Positions 16,704 through 25,940 of a DNA stretch of 64,000 bases are shown in pieces (the first letter of the stretch is position 1; each line of letters starts with the position of its first letter). The notes under the pieces are model-generated. The model saw only the letters and a program-made list of their open reading frames with translations. It made no database searches and was not told the DNA's origin. The stretch comes from JAEVLT01 sp044598425. GTDB lineage: Bacteria; Bacillota; Bacilli; Bacillales; Cytobacillaceae. A program made the position numbers and the translations under genes. The stretch lies in contig CP172536.1 in NCBI GenBank assembly GCA_044598425.1, positions 1,178,001-1,242,000 of the forward strand. Reading direction: 5' to 3'.

Positions 16704-17906
16704 ATGTTAAAGAAGATTTTAAAGTCGTATGATTATTCATTAATTATTGCCATCATTCTTTTGTCCGCCTTTGGATTAGTGATGGTCTATAGTGCCAGCA
16801 TGGCTTCGGCAGTTCAAAGATACGGCGTTTCGAGCGATTATTTTTATCAAAGGCAAAAAATCTTTCTTATCGGTGCTGCTGTTGTCTTTATGATCTCTGC
16901 GCTATTTCCCTATAAAGCGATGAAAAGCAATCGAATCCTAGGGCCGATGGTGTTGTTTTCATTAATGGGTCTCTTTGCTCTTTTCGTATTTGGACATTTA
17001 GCGGGTGGAGCGCAAAGCTGGTTTAAAATCGGTCCGCTCAGCATTCAGCCTTCCGAGTTTGTTAAACTATGTGTCATTATCTATTTAGCTGCTGTCTACG
17101 CTAAAAAACAAGCCTATGTAAATGAGTTTAACAAAGGAGTGCTTCCTCCTTTAGCTTATTTAGTCTTAGTTTGTGCTTTAATCGCCATCCAGCCGGATTT
17201 TGGTACAGCAATGATTATTGTTTTAATTGCCGGTACGATTCTTTTGTCCTCAGGAATGAACTTTAAAAATTTTGCTAAACTGATCATCATAGGTTTAATT
17301 ATCATTACCCCGTTTCTGTTGATTTTGAAAGGGGAAATTTTCTCAACTAAACGTGTAGACCGTATTACTGTTATGAAAGACCCGTTTGCCACTGAAAAGA
17401 CATCCGGATTCCATTTGGCGAATTCATACATTGCAATCGGTTCAGGGGGAGTAAATGGTCTTGGATTGGGAAAAGGGGTTCAAAAGCTCGGCTATTTACC
17501 TGAATCTCATACCGACTTTATTATGGCAGTCATTGCTGAGGAACTTGGTGTTTGGGGTGTGGGCTTTGTTCTTCTACTACTGGCCTACATTGTGTTGAGA
17601 GGGATTTATATTGCTTTAAGGTGTCCGGATCCATTTGGGAGTTTACTGGCCATTGGGATTTCAAGTATGATTGGGATTCAGTCATTTATTAACCTTGCCG
17701 GTGTTTCTGGATTAATCCCGCTGACAGGCGTACCGCTCCCTTTTGTCAGCTATGGAGGATCCTCCTTAATCCAGCTGGCGATTGCAACCGGAATCCTTAC
17801 CAATGTTTCCATGTTTGTCAATTATGAGAAAAAGTACAAAGCGAAGCAAGAACAAAAAGAAAAAAACAACTATCAGGCCGGCAGTGTCTTTCATATACGG
17901 ACATAA
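16704..17906 (+). CDS. ftsW: Peptidoglycan glycosyltransferase FtsW (SEDS family)
   Basis: A 400-residue polytopic membrane protein with about ten helices. SEDS marks are SIQPSEFVKL, PDFGTAMI, the extracellular loop ending FHLANSYIAIGSGG, PESHTDFIMAVIAEELG and LPFVSYGGSSL. FtsW polymerises septal peptidoglycan together with the class B PBP encoded at 48173 (pbpB). The C-terminus is Lys/Glu/Gln-rich and cytosolic. TATAAT at 16666-16671 is a likely -10, with a poor -35; GAGGACGAG precedes the ATG. In B. subtilis pycA follows ftsW; here a terminator and ctaA do. Confidence 0.94.
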   Translation: MLKKILKSYDYSLIIAIILLSAFGLVMVYSASMASAVQRYGVSSDYFYQRQKIFLIGAAVVFMISALFPYKAMKSNRILGPMVLFSLMGLFALFVFGHLAGGAQSWFKIGPLSIQPSEFVKLCVIIYLAAVYAKKQAYVNEFNKGVLPPLAYLVLVCALIAIQPDFGTAMIIVLIAGTILLSSGMNFKNFAKLIIIGLIIITPFLLILKGEIFSTKRVDRITVMKDPFATEKTSGFHLANSYIAIGSGGVNGLGLGKGVQKLGYLPESHTDFIMAVIAEELGVWGVGFVLLLLAYIVLRGIYIALRCPDPFGSLLAIGISSMIGIQSFINLAGVSGLIPLTGVPLPFVSYGGSSLIQLAIATGILTNVSMFVNYEKKYKAKQEQKEKNNYQAGSVFHIRT

Positions 17907-17908
17907 AA

Positions 17909-17946
17909 ATAAAAGCGCATGAGATTATAAACCTCAGCGCTTTTAT
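17909..17946. terminator. Bidirectional terminator between ftsW and ctaA
   Basis: AATAAAAGCGC with TGAG continued, pairing with CTCA-GCGCTTTTATT, one bulge. It overlaps the ctaA stop. Confidence 0.88.
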
Positions 17947-18854
17947 TCATGTCTATTTTTTTCCGTTCTTGAATATAAGAGTAGAAAATAGCTTAATATT
18001 CCGAATAAGCAGGTGATAAAAAAGGCATGCAAGAGTGCAATATAAAGATTAAGACGGCTAAAAATAATCATAGCGCCGGCGATCACTTGTAGGGAAACAA
18101 GGATAAAAGATATGATCCAACCCCAATAAAGAACTTTCTGCTCCCGGTAATGCCTGCTTGCAATGTATGCAAGATAGGCAATCCATATAAAAATAACTGC
18201 TGCTGCAAAGCGGTGTCCCATTTGTACCCATTCATACATGTTTTCCGGAAGGCCAGGTGCATCATTCAGGCACAGAGGCCAGTCTCGACAAACAAGGCTT
18301 GATTTCGTATGGCGGACAAGTGCACCGGAATAAATAACAAAATAGCTGTAAATGGAGACAAAAAGAATGTGTCTTCCCATGCGCTTATCAATCACCAATT
18401 TTTCTGCTTCAAACTTTTTATCGACTTCAAAGATTAAGAGTGTGAGTAAAAAAACCGATGCAAAGGAGATAAGAGAAATTCCAAAATGAAGGGCGAGAAC
18501 AAAGCTTGATTGTCCCCATTTTACCGCTGCTGCCCCAATTAAGGCTTGTAATAACAGAAAGAAAAGTGAAAGAAAAGCAAGAAATTTTGTTTCGCGTATA
18601 TGTCCAATTTGCTTCCAAGACCAAATCGACAGAACCAGCACCATTACGCCGCCTGCTCCAGAAACGAGACGATGGGCGAGCTCAATCACTAATTCTGGCG
18701 TGATGTGAGTTGGAAGAAATTGATCATTGCACAAAGGCCATGATCTTCCGCAACCCATCCCGGATCCGGTTTTGGTAACAAGGGCTCCGCCTATCAGGAT
18801 GAAAATCATGGCAACGGTTGTTGCTACTGCGAACCACTTTAAAGAGTGCCGCAA
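17943..18854 (-). CDS. ctaA: Haem A synthase CtaA
   Basis: Oxidises haem O to haem A for cytochrome oxidase. The 303-residue protein has eight likely membrane helices in two similar halves. It has the haem-ligand histidines (AHRLVSG, LHFGIS, GHRFAAA, LHAFF) and both extracellular Cys pairs (CGRSWPLC and CRDWPLC) typical of Bacillus CtaA. The start is TTG at 18852-18854, with AAGGTGAT upstream on the minus strand. It is divergent from ctaB, as in B. subtilis, where ResD activates this region. Confidence 0.95.
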   Translation of the reverse strand: MRHSLKWFAVATTVAMIFILIGGALVTKTGSGMGCGRSWPLCNDQFLPTHITPELVIELAHRLVSGAGGVMVLVLSIWSWKQIGHIRETKFLAFLSLFFLLLQALIGAAAVKWGQSSFVLALHFGISLISFASVFLLTLLIFEVDKKFEAEKLVIDKRMGRHILFVSIYSYFVIYSGALVRHTKSSLVCRDWPLCLNDAPGLPENMYEWVQMGHRFAAAVIFIWIAYLAYIASRHYREQKVLYWGWIISFILVSLQVIAGAMIIFSRLNLYIALLHAFFITCLFGILSYFLLLYSRTEKNRHE

Positions 18855-19317
18855 AAAATCACCTTCTTTAATTTTAAAAGTTCAAAAATTTGGCATAAAC
18901 ATTCCTTGACAGTATAATGATTGCAAAAGTACATAGTTATCATAACGAATAATAGTAAAAAAGAACAGAATTTCGATAGTGGTTATTCTATTCCTTTGGA
19001 ATCACGTTCATGATTTACTTTTTATTTTTGTTATTATCATAGTGGAAAACGTATTTATGAATAAAAACCGAGCTGCTGCAATTCAGATGAAAATTATTCA
19101 AAAAAAGTTCACAAAAACACCCAAAAGTGTGATTTAATATACAGAGAAAGTGTTTTTTTGAATCACATCTCCTAAAACCCATCTTTGAATGCTGCAAAAA
19201 GACATAAAACTAATTTCACCATCAAATAAATCAAATCTATTTTTTACAGTAGAAAATAGTGGAAATTGCATTATGAACTTTCCAATAACGGGTTAGAATG
19301 ATTAGGAGGAGAGCAGA
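18855..19317. other. Divergent ctaA-ctaB control region
   Basis: 463 bases without a gene, very AT-rich. GTTCACAAA (19107-19115), in the reverse direction TTTGTGAAC, differs at one position from the ResD box TTTGTGAAT, so respiration control by ResDE is plausible. No convincing sigma-A promoter could be placed; TTGACA and TATAAT at 18905-18918 are only 2 bases apart and are not a promoter. I see no small ORF with a proper SD. Confidence 0.45.
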
Positions 19318-20259
19318 ATGGCAAATTCGAAGGCTTATAGCGAAGCAACGGTTGATAACAATGCTTCAAACCTACAAGCTGATAATATAGAAAAAACAGC
19401 CCTCGTAAAAGAGTTTTTTGCTTTGATAAAAATTGGAATTGTTAACTCAAATATGATTACGACCTTTACTGGATTATGGCTTGCTCTTCATTTCACTGGG
19501 CAAAGCTTCCTCAATAATCTCGATATTGTGTTTTTTACGATCGTTGGCTCTTCATTTATCATTGCAGGCTCTTGCACCATTAATAATTATATTGATCGCG
19601 ATATTGACCCGTTAATGGATCGAACAAAAAGCAGACCGACTGTCACAGGAAGAATCCTTCCAATAAAAGTGCTTGCTCTCGGTCTTTCCCTTATCGGATT
19701 AGGAATACTCTTTTTGTCGTTTACTACATTAACAGCAACCATTATTGGTCTTTTTGGGGTGTTCAGCTATATTTTTCTTTATACTATTTGGTCAAAAAGA
19801 CAGTACGTATCCAATACAATTATTGGCAGTCTCTCTGGAGCGGTGCCTCCACTGATCGGCTGGGCTGCAGTGGATGGAAATCTAGATATGACCGCTTGGT
19901 CGCTGTTCTTACTGATGTTTATTTGGCAGCCTCCCCATTTTTATGCTCTTGCAATGAGAAGGGTAGAAGAGTACAGGGCAGCAGGCATTCCGATGCTTCC
20001 AGTTGTGAAGGGGTTTAAGACAACGAAAAAGCATATTTTGATCTGGGTGGCGGCTTTGCTGCCAGTTCCTGTTTTCCTTATTTCTTTAGGAATCCCATTT
20101 CTAATTCTATCCACCGTCTTAAATATTGGATGGCTGGCATTGGGGATTTATGGATATAAGATCAAAGATGATATTAAATGGGCAAAACTAATGTTTATTT
20201 ATTCACTGCAATATTTAACAATCATGTTCGTTGCAATGGTTATTGTTACCTTGATTTAG
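19318..20259 (+). CDS. ctaB: Protohaem IX farnesyltransferase (haem O synthase) CtaB
   Basis: Adds a farnesyl group to haem B, the step before CtaA. A UbiA-type prenyltransferase of 313 residues with about nine membrane helices. The two Asp-rich motifs are present: NNYIDRDIDPLMDRTKSRP and the second loop around YTIWSKRQYVSNTIIG/RVEEYRAAGIPMLP. AGGAGGAGA precedes the ATG. The 40-residue polar N-terminal stretch is cytosolic. First gene of the ctaBCDEF run. Confidence 0.96.
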   Translation: MANSKAYSEATVDNNASNLQADNIEKTALVKEFFALIKIGIVNSNMITTFTGLWLALHFTGQSFLNNLDIVFFTIVGSSFIIAGSCTINNYIDRDIDPLMDRTKSRPTVTGRILPIKVLALGLSLIGLGILFLSFTTLTATIIGLFGVFSYIFLYTIWSKRQYVSNTIIGSLSGAVPPLIGWAAVDGNLDMTAWSLFLLMFIWQPPHFYALAMRRVEEYRAAGIPMLPVVKGFKTTKKHILIWVAALLPVPVFLISLGIPFLILSTVLNIGWLALGIYGYKIKDDIKWAKLMFIYSLQYLTIMFVAMVIVTLI

Positions 20260-20271
20260 TTTTGCCTGAGA

Positions 20272-20307
20272 GAATATTCCCTCTTTTTCTTCGAAGGAGG
20301 GATATTC
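20272..20307 (+). terminator. Hairpin between ctaB and ctaC
   Basis: GAATATTCCCTC (20272-20283) / GAGGGATATTC (20297-20307), one bulged base, loop about 13 with its own TTCGAA. It is followed by AACTATTTC, a poor T-run. It may be a weak terminator or a processing/stability element that sets CtaB versus CtaCDEF levels. Confidence 0.5.
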
Positions 20308-20365
20308 AACTATTTCATTTGATCAGCCATTAGAAATTATAGCGAAAGAGGGGTTGGGTTAAGCA

Positions 20366-21424
20366 ATGAAAAGGCTTATAAAGTGGCGTTTTGTCTTGTT
20401 ATTTGTGATCTTAACGCTTGTACTCTCCGGATGCGGCAAACCGTATTTGTCAACATTGCAGCCTGCTGGAGAAGTTGCCGATATGCAGTACGGCATTATG
20501 AAGTTGAGTACATTGATTATGGTTGGAGTAATCCTTGTCGTAGCAGTCATCTTTATTTTGGTTATGATTCGCTTTCGGCGCAAAGGGGATGAGATTCCGA
20601 AGCAAGTCGAGGGAAATCATAAATTGGAATTGATTTGGACTGTTATTCCTATCCTGCTGCTTCTGATCCTTGCAGTACCAACAATTGCGGCAACCTTTAA
20701 ATTAGCGGACGTTTCCGCGGGGGAGAAGAAAAATTCGAAAGCGCTTGTAGTAAATGTGCGTTCCCATTTATACTGGTGGGATTTTGAGTATCCTGGCTTA
20801 GGGATTGTTACGAGTCAAGAACTTGTCGTGCCAACAAATGAAAAGGTTTACTTTAATCTAAAGTCAATGGACGTTAAGCATTCCTTCTGGATTCCGGCTG
20901 TAGGGGGAAAAATGGATACGAATACAGACAACGTTAATAAATTTTGGCTGGAATTTGATAACAAAAAATCAAACGAGGCAGGCAACTTGTTCTATGGGAA
21001 ATGCGCAGAACTTTGTGGTCCATCCCATGCCTTAATGGACTTTAAAGTGAAAGCGATGACAAGGAGCCAATTCGATGGCTGGGTTACTGCTATGAAGAAT
21101 GTGAAAAGAGCACAGCCTGCAACGACGGATCTGGCAAAACAAGGTCAGGAAATTTTTAATAAAAGCTGCATTGGCTGCCACGCTGTGACGCCTGCTAACA
21201 ATATGCCTGATACTGCTCGTGTAGCGCCAAATTTAACCAACTTTGGTGATCGCTCACGTGTGGCTGGTATATTGCCGCATACAAAAACAGAAGTGAAAAA
21301 TTGGATTAGAAATCCAGAGTCTTATAAACCTGGAAACAAAATGTCTGGAAAATATCCACAAATGTCCGAAGAGCAGCTTAATGCGCTGGCAGAATATTTA
21401 ATGGGATTAAAAGTTCAGCAATAA
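20366..21424 (+). CDS. ctaC: caa3 cytochrome oxidase subunit II with fused cytochrome c
   Basis: Lipoprotein of 352 residues: signal peptide with lipobox LSGC (Cys23), two membrane helices (about 48-68 and 88-108), the CuA cupredoxin domain with ligands H172, C213, E215, C217, H221, M224, and a C-terminal cytochrome c domain with C268-IG-C271-H272 and a distal Met in the NKMSGKYPQM region. This fusion defines the caa3 type. Electrons go from the attached haem c through CuA to subunit I. AAAGAGGGG is found upstream at a somewhat long spacing. Confidence 0.96.
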   Translation: MKRLIKWRFVLLFVILTLVLSGCGKPYLSTLQPAGEVADMQYGIMKLSTLIMVGVILVVAVIFILVMIRFRRKGDEIPKQVEGNHKLELIWTVIPILLLLILAVPTIAATFKLADVSAGEKKNSKALVVNVRSHLYWWDFEYPGLGIVTSQELVVPTNEKVYFNLKSMDVKHSFWIPAVGGKMDTNTDNVNKFWLEFDNKKSNEAGNLFYGKCAELCGPSHALMDFKVKAMTRSQFDGWVTAMKNVKRAQPATTDLAKQGQEIFNKSCIGCHAVTPANNMPDTARVAPNLTNFGDRSRVAGILPHTKTEVKNWIRNPESYKPGNKMSGKYPQMSEEQLNALAEYLMGLKVQQ

Positions 21425-21455
21425 AGGGGAAATTGTGAAAAGGGAGGTTGAATTT

Positions 21456-23327
21456 GTGAGTATCTATGCTCAAAAAAAGGGGTTTGGTGGTACGATTTGG
21501 GATTTTCTTACAACTGTTGATCATAAAAAAATCGCCATTTTGTACTTCATTGCTGGAGGTTTTTTCTTCCTCGTTGGTGGAATTGAAGCGCTCTTTATCC
21601 GTATCCAGCTTGCTGTACCAAACAATGATTTTGTTAGTGCTGGGCTTTATAATGAAATCTTAACGATGCATGGAACGACGATGATATTCCTTGCCGCAAT
21701 GCCGCTGTTGCTGGGATTTATGAATGCTGTCATGCCATTGCAGATCGGAGCTCGCGACGTCGCGTTTCCATTTCTAAATGCGTTAGGATTTTGGCTGTTT
21801 TTCTTTGGGGGACTGTTCTTAAACTTTTCTTGGTTTTTAGGAGGTGCGCCAGATGCAGGTTGGACATCATACGCATCCTTAACGATAGCTTCAAAAGGTC
21901 ATGGAGTTGACTTTTATATTCTTGGTATTCAGATTTCGGGAATTGGAACACTGATTGGCGGAATTAACTTCCTGGTAACGATTATTAACATGCGTGCACC
22001 TGGTATGACTTATATGAGAATGCCTCTATTTACATGGACAACATTTGTAACTTCAGCACTGATCTTATTTGCCTTTCCGCCGCTTACAGTAGGTCTTGTA
22101 TTGATGATGTTTGACCGATTGTTCGGAGCGAATTTCTTTGATGTTTCGATGGGCGGAAACACTGTTATTTGGGAGCATCTCTTCTGGATTTTCGGACACC
22201 CTGAAGTTTATATATTGATTTTGCCGTCTTTTGGTATTTTCTCGGAAATATTCTCGATTTTTTCAAGAAAACGTTTATTTGGTTATTCGTCAATGGTATT
22301 TGCGACTGTATTAATCGGTTTTTTAGGATTCATGGTTTGGGCCCACCATATGTTTACAACCGGCTTAGGACCAGTCGCGAATGCGATTTTCGCTGTGGCA
22401 ACAATGGCAATAGGGGTACCGACGGGAATCAAGATCTTTAACTGGCTGTTTACAATGTGGGGAGGAAGCGTGAAATTTACGACCCCTATGCATTACGCAG
22501 TTGCCTTCATTCCATCGTTTGTTGCCGGTGGTGTCACAGGCGTCATGCTAGCTGCAGCTGCAGCTGACTATCAATACCATGATACGTATTTTGTTGTTGC
22601 ACACTTCCATTACGTTATCGTTGGTGGCGTTGTCCTTGCGATCTTAGCGGGAACGCATCTTTATTGGCCAAAAATGTTCGGAACGATGTTAAATGAAACG
22701 CTTGGTAAAATAACCTTCTGGTTTTTCTTAATCGGTTTCCATTTAACCTTCTTTATCCAGCATTTCCTAGGTCTTTGGGGAATGCCGCGAAGGGTATTTA
22801 CCTATTTGCCAGGGCAAGGATTTGCGACCGCAAACTTAGTGAGCACGATTGGTGCATTCTTTATGGCTGTAGGAGTAATTGTTTTACTTATTAATGTCAT
22901 TATTACTTCAGTGAAAAATGAAAAGGTTGGAAACGATCCTTGGGGTGACGGTAGGACGCTTGAATGGTCGATTTCATCGCCGCCGCCAGTTTACAATTTT
23001 AAACAGCTTCCATTGGTTCGGGGATTAGATGCTTTTTGGTTAGAAAAAATGGATGGAAGAAAAGGGATGACACCAGCTGAACCGATTGGTGATATTCACA
23101 TGCCGAATTCATCATTCCTTCCGTTTGTGACCTCTTTTGGATTATTTATTGCTGCGTTTGGCGCCATGTATCACGTGGATCATAAACCTTGGGCACTTCC
23201 GGTTTTAGTAATCGGTTTATTCATTACTCTCGGCTCGATGTTTTTGCGCTCAGTAAAAGATGACCATGGTTTCCATATTCATAAAGAGGAATTTATCGAC
23301 GACAATGATAAGGGGGTTAATGCATAA
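21456..23327 (+). CDS. ctaD: caa3 cytochrome oxidase subunit I
   Basis: Haem-copper oxidase catalytic subunit of 623 residues with about 14 membrane helices. CuB/haem ligands are seen in TMHGTTMIF (low-spin haem His), WIFGHPEVYIL (His-Tyr pair), WAHHMFTTG (two CuB His) and VAHFHYVIVGG (haem His). GTG 21456 is chosen because AGGGAGG lies eight bases before it and the resulting length agrees with the Bacillus subunit; an upstream in-frame GTG has no SD. The last base overlaps the first of ctaE. Confidence 0.95.
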   Translation: MSIYAQKKGFGGTIWDFLTTVDHKKIAILYFIAGGFFFLVGGIEALFIRIQLAVPNNDFVSAGLYNEILTMHGTTMIFLAAMPLLLGFMNAVMPLQIGARDVAFPFLNALGFWLFFFGGLFLNFSWFLGGAPDAGWTSYASLTIASKGHGVDFYILGIQISGIGTLIGGINFLVTIINMRAPGMTYMRMPLFTWTTFVTSALILFAFPPLTVGLVLMMFDRLFGANFFDVSMGGNTVIWEHLFWIFGHPEVYILILPSFGIFSEIFSIFSRKRLFGYSSMVFATVLIGFLGFMVWAHHMFTTGLGPVANAIFAVATMAIGVPTGIKIFNWLFTMWGGSVKFTTPMHYAVAFIPSFVAGGVTGVMLAAAAADYQYHDTYFVVAHFHYVIVGGVVLAILAGTHLYWPKMFGTMLNETLGKITFWFFLIGFHLTFFIQHFLGLWGMPRRVFTYLPGQGFATANLVSTIGAFFMAVGVIVLLINVIITSVKNEKVGNDPWGDGRTLEWSISSPPPVYNFKQLPLVRGLDAFWLEKMDGRKGMTPAEPIGDIHMPNSSFLPFVTSFGLFIAAFGAMYHVDHKPWALPVLVIGLFITLGSMFLRSVKDDHGFHIHKEEFIDDNDKGVNA

Positions 23328-23956
23328 TGCACGCTGAGGAAAAATTCACGTATGAAACATGGCCCGCCTCGCCTGAAAAAGCAACCCTTGAAGCTAAAAA
23401 TAAATTTTTAGGATTTTGGTTATTCTTAGGAGGAGAGACAGTTCTATTTGCTTCTCTCTTTGCCACATATCTTGCGCTAAAAGATAAAGTTCCAAATACA
23501 AACCAAGCGTTGGCAAAAGATCTTTTTGAATTGCCGCTGACTTTTACTGCTACAATGCTGCTTTTGACGAGTTCGTTAACAAGTGTGTATGCAATGTATC
23601 ACATGAAAAATTTTGCTTTCAAAAAAATGCTGCTCTGGCTTGGCGTTACCGTTTTATTAGGAGCTGGATTTCTTGGCTTGGAAATCTATGAGTTTAACCA
23701 TTATGTTCATGTGTTTCATCATACGTTTACAAGCAGCGCATTTGGTTCGGCTTTCTATACCCTTGTAGGATTTCATGGAGCGCACGTTACCTTCGGGCTT
23801 TTATGGATCATTACCTTGATGCTTCGAAATGCCAAACGGGGGTTAAACTTGTACAATGCCCCTAAATTTTATGTAGCGAGCCTTTATTGGCATTTTATCG
23901 ATGTTGTCTGGGTATTTATTTTTACGGTAGTCTATTTAATGGGAATGGTGGGATAA
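23327..23956 (+). CDS. ctaE: caa3 cytochrome oxidase subunit III
   Basis: A 209-residue membrane protein with five helices, typical of the short bacterial subunit III: FWLFLGGETVLFASLFATYL, GFHGAHVTFGLLW and YWHFIDVVWVFIFTVVYLMG. It stabilises subunit I and proton uptake. The start ATG shares one base with the ctaD stop (TAATG), so translation is coupled. Confidence 0.95.
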   Translation: MHAEEKFTYETWPASPEKATLEAKNKFLGFWLFLGGETVLFASLFATYLALKDKVPNTNQALAKDLFELPLTFTATMLLLTSSLTSVYAMYHMKNFAFKKMLLWLGVTVLLGAGFLGLEIYEFNHYVHVFHHTFTSSAFGSAFYTLVGFHGAHVTFGLLWIITLMLRNAKRGLNLYNAPKFYVASLYWHFIDVVWVFIFTVVYLMGMVG

Positions 23957-23960
23957 ACTG

Positions 23961-24296
23961 ATGGGTGAACAACAAGGAAATTCAGTTAACCCGAGAGTTG
24001 ACATCGAATATAGACGGAAAAAAAGTACAGAGGAAATGAGATACCAGATCACTTCGTTTTCAATGATGATATTCTTAACGTTCATTGCGTTTGCTGCTGT
24101 GGGGATGAAAGGAGTTGCGGCAACATTTACGATCCCATTTATTCTGTTGCTGGCAATTGTCCAAGTGATTTTTCAATTGTATTATTTTATGCATATGAAT
24201 CAAAAGGGACATGAAGCTCCATCTCTCTTCCTTTATTCTGGCCTTTTAGTCGGTTTCGTAACGATATTAACCTTCACCACGATTGTTTGGTGGTAA
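23961..24296 (+). CDS. ctaF: caa3 cytochrome oxidase subunit IV
   Basis: A 111-residue protein with a polar N-terminus and three membrane helices (about 31-51, 55-76 and 86-107), with the family pattern QLYYFMHMNQKGH. It follows ctaE by four bases with GGTGGG as SD. A perfect terminator after it ends the ctaBCDEF unit. Confidence 0.93.
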   Translation: MGEQQGNSVNPRVDIEYRRKKSTEEMRYQITSFSMMIFLTFIAFAAVGMKGVAATFTIPFILLLAIVQVIFQLYYFMHMNQKGHEAPSLFLYSGLLVGFVTILTFTTIVWW

Positions 24297-24304
24297 TGAA
24301 AGAA

Positions 24305-24335
24305 GAAAATCGGCTTTAAAGCCGATTTTCTTTTT
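24305..24335 (+). terminator. ctaF terminator
   Basis: Perfect palindrome GAAAATCGGC-TTTAAA-GCCGATTTTC (24305-24330) then TTTTT. Confidence 0.95.
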
Positions 24336-24363
24336 AAAAAATAGGTTTCTTATCTGCATTTTT

Positions 24364-24391
24364 TTGTGTGAATTTTTATTCAAGGTATAAT
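24364..24391 (+). promoter_or_regulatory. Candidate ctaG promoter
   Basis: -35 TTGTGT (24364-24369), 16 bp, -10 TATAAT (24386-24391). The transcription start would be near 24398, downstream of the ATG at 24390, which supports GTG 24411 as the ctaG start. Confidence 0.6.
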
Positions 24392-24410
24392 GATACATGA
24401 GGTGATATCA

Positions 24411-25316
24411 GTGCTCTCATTCGATATTTTTGGTTTTCAAGCACTTTGGAGCCCGTATTATTTAGCAATTTTACTTTTGGTTTCTGCCGGTTATTTTATC
24501 ATTACGATTAAATTTTGGTGCCGGTTTCAGAATGCTCAGCCGCTAACAGCAAAGCAAGGGGCTTTGTTTGTGATCGGAATGGTTCTCCTGTATGCGGTTA
24601 AAGGATCGCCGCTCGATTTGATGGCTCATTTAATGTTTTATGTGCATATGATTCAAATGGCTATTTTATTGCTGTTGATTCCGCCGTTTTTTATTTGGGG
24701 GGTGCCGCAATGGTTATGGAGAAGTATCTTAAACCTGCCGGGTATTCGTTCTATATTTTCATTATTTACCAAACCACTTATCTCTTTGATTTTATTTAAT
24801 GGTTTCTTTTCTTTTTACCATGTGCCGCTTATTTTTGATCACGTGATGCAAAATATGTGGCTCCATGCTGCCTATTCAGTTCTGCTATTCGTGTTCGCAA
24901 TTTTTATGTGGTGGCCGCTTGTCAATGAATTGCCTGAACATCAATCTTTGACCGGTTTAAAAAAAGTCGGCTATATTTTTGCGGATGGTATTTTGCTAAC
25001 TCCAGCATGTGCACTCATTATTTTTGCCAATACGCCCATGTATGCAACGTATTCGGATCCGAAAGCGTGGGGGCAGGCAATGAGCTTATGTGTGGGCACT
25101 GCAAACTTTGCCAGTTTAAATATTAGTGGACCGGAACTGTTCAGTTCGATGTCGCTGCTTCATGACCAGCAGCTTGGCGGTGTGCTGATGAAAGTGATCC
25201 AGGAAGCCATTTATGGAGTTTTCTTGGGCGGTGTCTTTTTTGAATGGTATAAAAAAGACCAAAAAGATTCAGAACAAGAATTGCGGGAAAAATTACAGCC
25301 TTCGATTGTCAAATAA
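24411..25316 (+). CDS. ctaG: Cytochrome oxidase assembly protein CtaG
   Basis: A 301-residue membrane protein of the CtaG_Bacillus type, with about seven helices. Conserved elements include DLMAHLMFYVHMIQM, HVPLIFDHVM, HAAYSVLLFVFAIFMWWPL and LLHDQQLGGVLMKVIQE, rich in His and Met that could handle copper. It is needed for caa3 assembly in B. subtilis. GTG 24411 is preferred: GAGGTGAT precedes it, and the ATG at 24390 lies inside the promoter. It is transcribed separately from ctaF. Confidence 0.9.
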   Translation: MLSFDIFGFQALWSPYYLAILLLVSAGYFIITIKFWCRFQNAQPLTAKQGALFVIGMVLLYAVKGSPLDLMAHLMFYVHMIQMAILLLLIPPFFIWGVPQWLWRSILNLPGIRSIFSLFTKPLISLILFNGFFSFYHVPLIFDHVMQNMWLHAAYSVLLFVFAIFMWWPLVNELPEHQSLTGLKKVGYIFADGILLTPACALIIFANTPMYATYSDPKAWGQAMSLCVGTANFASLNISGPELFSSMSLLHDQQLGGVLMKVIQEAIYGVFLGGVFFEWYKKDQKDSEQELREKLQPSIVK

Positions 25317-25345
25317 TCTCCCGGCAATGCAGGGGGATTTTTTTT
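25314..25345 (+). terminator. ctaG terminator
   Basis: AATCTCCC / GGGGGATT around GGCAATGCA, one G-T pair, then T8-9. Confidence 0.88.
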
Positions 25346-25432
25346 TTATGTTAAGAACGGAGATTGATTGAAATAGTTGCCGAACTAAATTAAAATTATT
25401 TTAGGATAAATATAAAGAATTGAGGTGGGTCT

Positions 25433-25900
25433 ATGGACTTTTCTGTACCAATACTACCAACAATTAGTACGTCTTTTATTGTATTAAGTGCTGCAACGGT
25501 CGCGCTCGGGTGGTGGCAGATCAAGCAGCGCAGAATTGAAGCTCATAAGAAAACGATGCTGGTTGCAGCGATATTTGCACTCATTTTTTTCATTATCTAT
25601 GCTTCAAGAACAATATTTATCGGCAATACTACATTCGGCGGGCCAGAAAATATAAAGATTTACTACACGCTGTTTTTAATCTTTCACATCACCTTGGCAA
25701 TGGTAGGAGCTGTTTTTGGGATTGTAACATTATTAACTGGTTACAAAAATAAATTGTCAAAGCATCGAAAACTTGGGCCAATCACTAGTATTATTTGGTT
25801 TTTTACCGCGATTACTGGAGTAGCTGTTTACTTGTTGCTATATGTTTTTTACAAAGGCGGCCAAACTGCATCCATGATTAAAGCAATACTTGGGTTTTAA
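25433..25900 (+). CDS. DUF420 membrane protein, YozB-like, oxidase-associated
   Basis: A 155-residue protein with four membrane helices and conserved histidines (AHKKTM, IFHITLAM, KHRKLGPIT). These are marks of the DUF420 family, often found beside haem-copper oxidase genes; B. subtilis YozB belongs to it. The His pattern resembles CtaM/CyoE-neighbour proteins that help haem or copper insertion, but this is inference. GAGGTGGG precedes the ATG. It has its own unit after the ctaG terminator. Confidence 0.75.
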   Translation: MDFSVPILPTISTSFIVLSAATVALGWWQIKQRRIEAHKKTMLVAAIFALIFFIIYASRTIFIGNTTFGGPENIKIYYTLFLIFHITLAMVGAVFGIVTLLTGYKNKLSKHRKLGPITSIIWFFTAITGVAVYLLLYVFYKGGQTASMIKAILGF

Positions 25901-25907
25901 CCACATA

Positions 25908-25940
25908 AAAAACTCGCATGGGTCATCCATGCGAGTTTTT
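25908..25940. terminator. Bidirectional terminator between the DUF420 gene and ylbA
   Basis: Perfect 14-bp stem AAAAACTCGCATGG (25908-25921) / CCATGCGAGTTTTT (25927-25940). Confidence 0.95.

Noticed and set aside
18905..18918. TTGACA and TATAAT close together
   Set aside because: They are only two bases apart, so they cannot form one sigma-A promoter.
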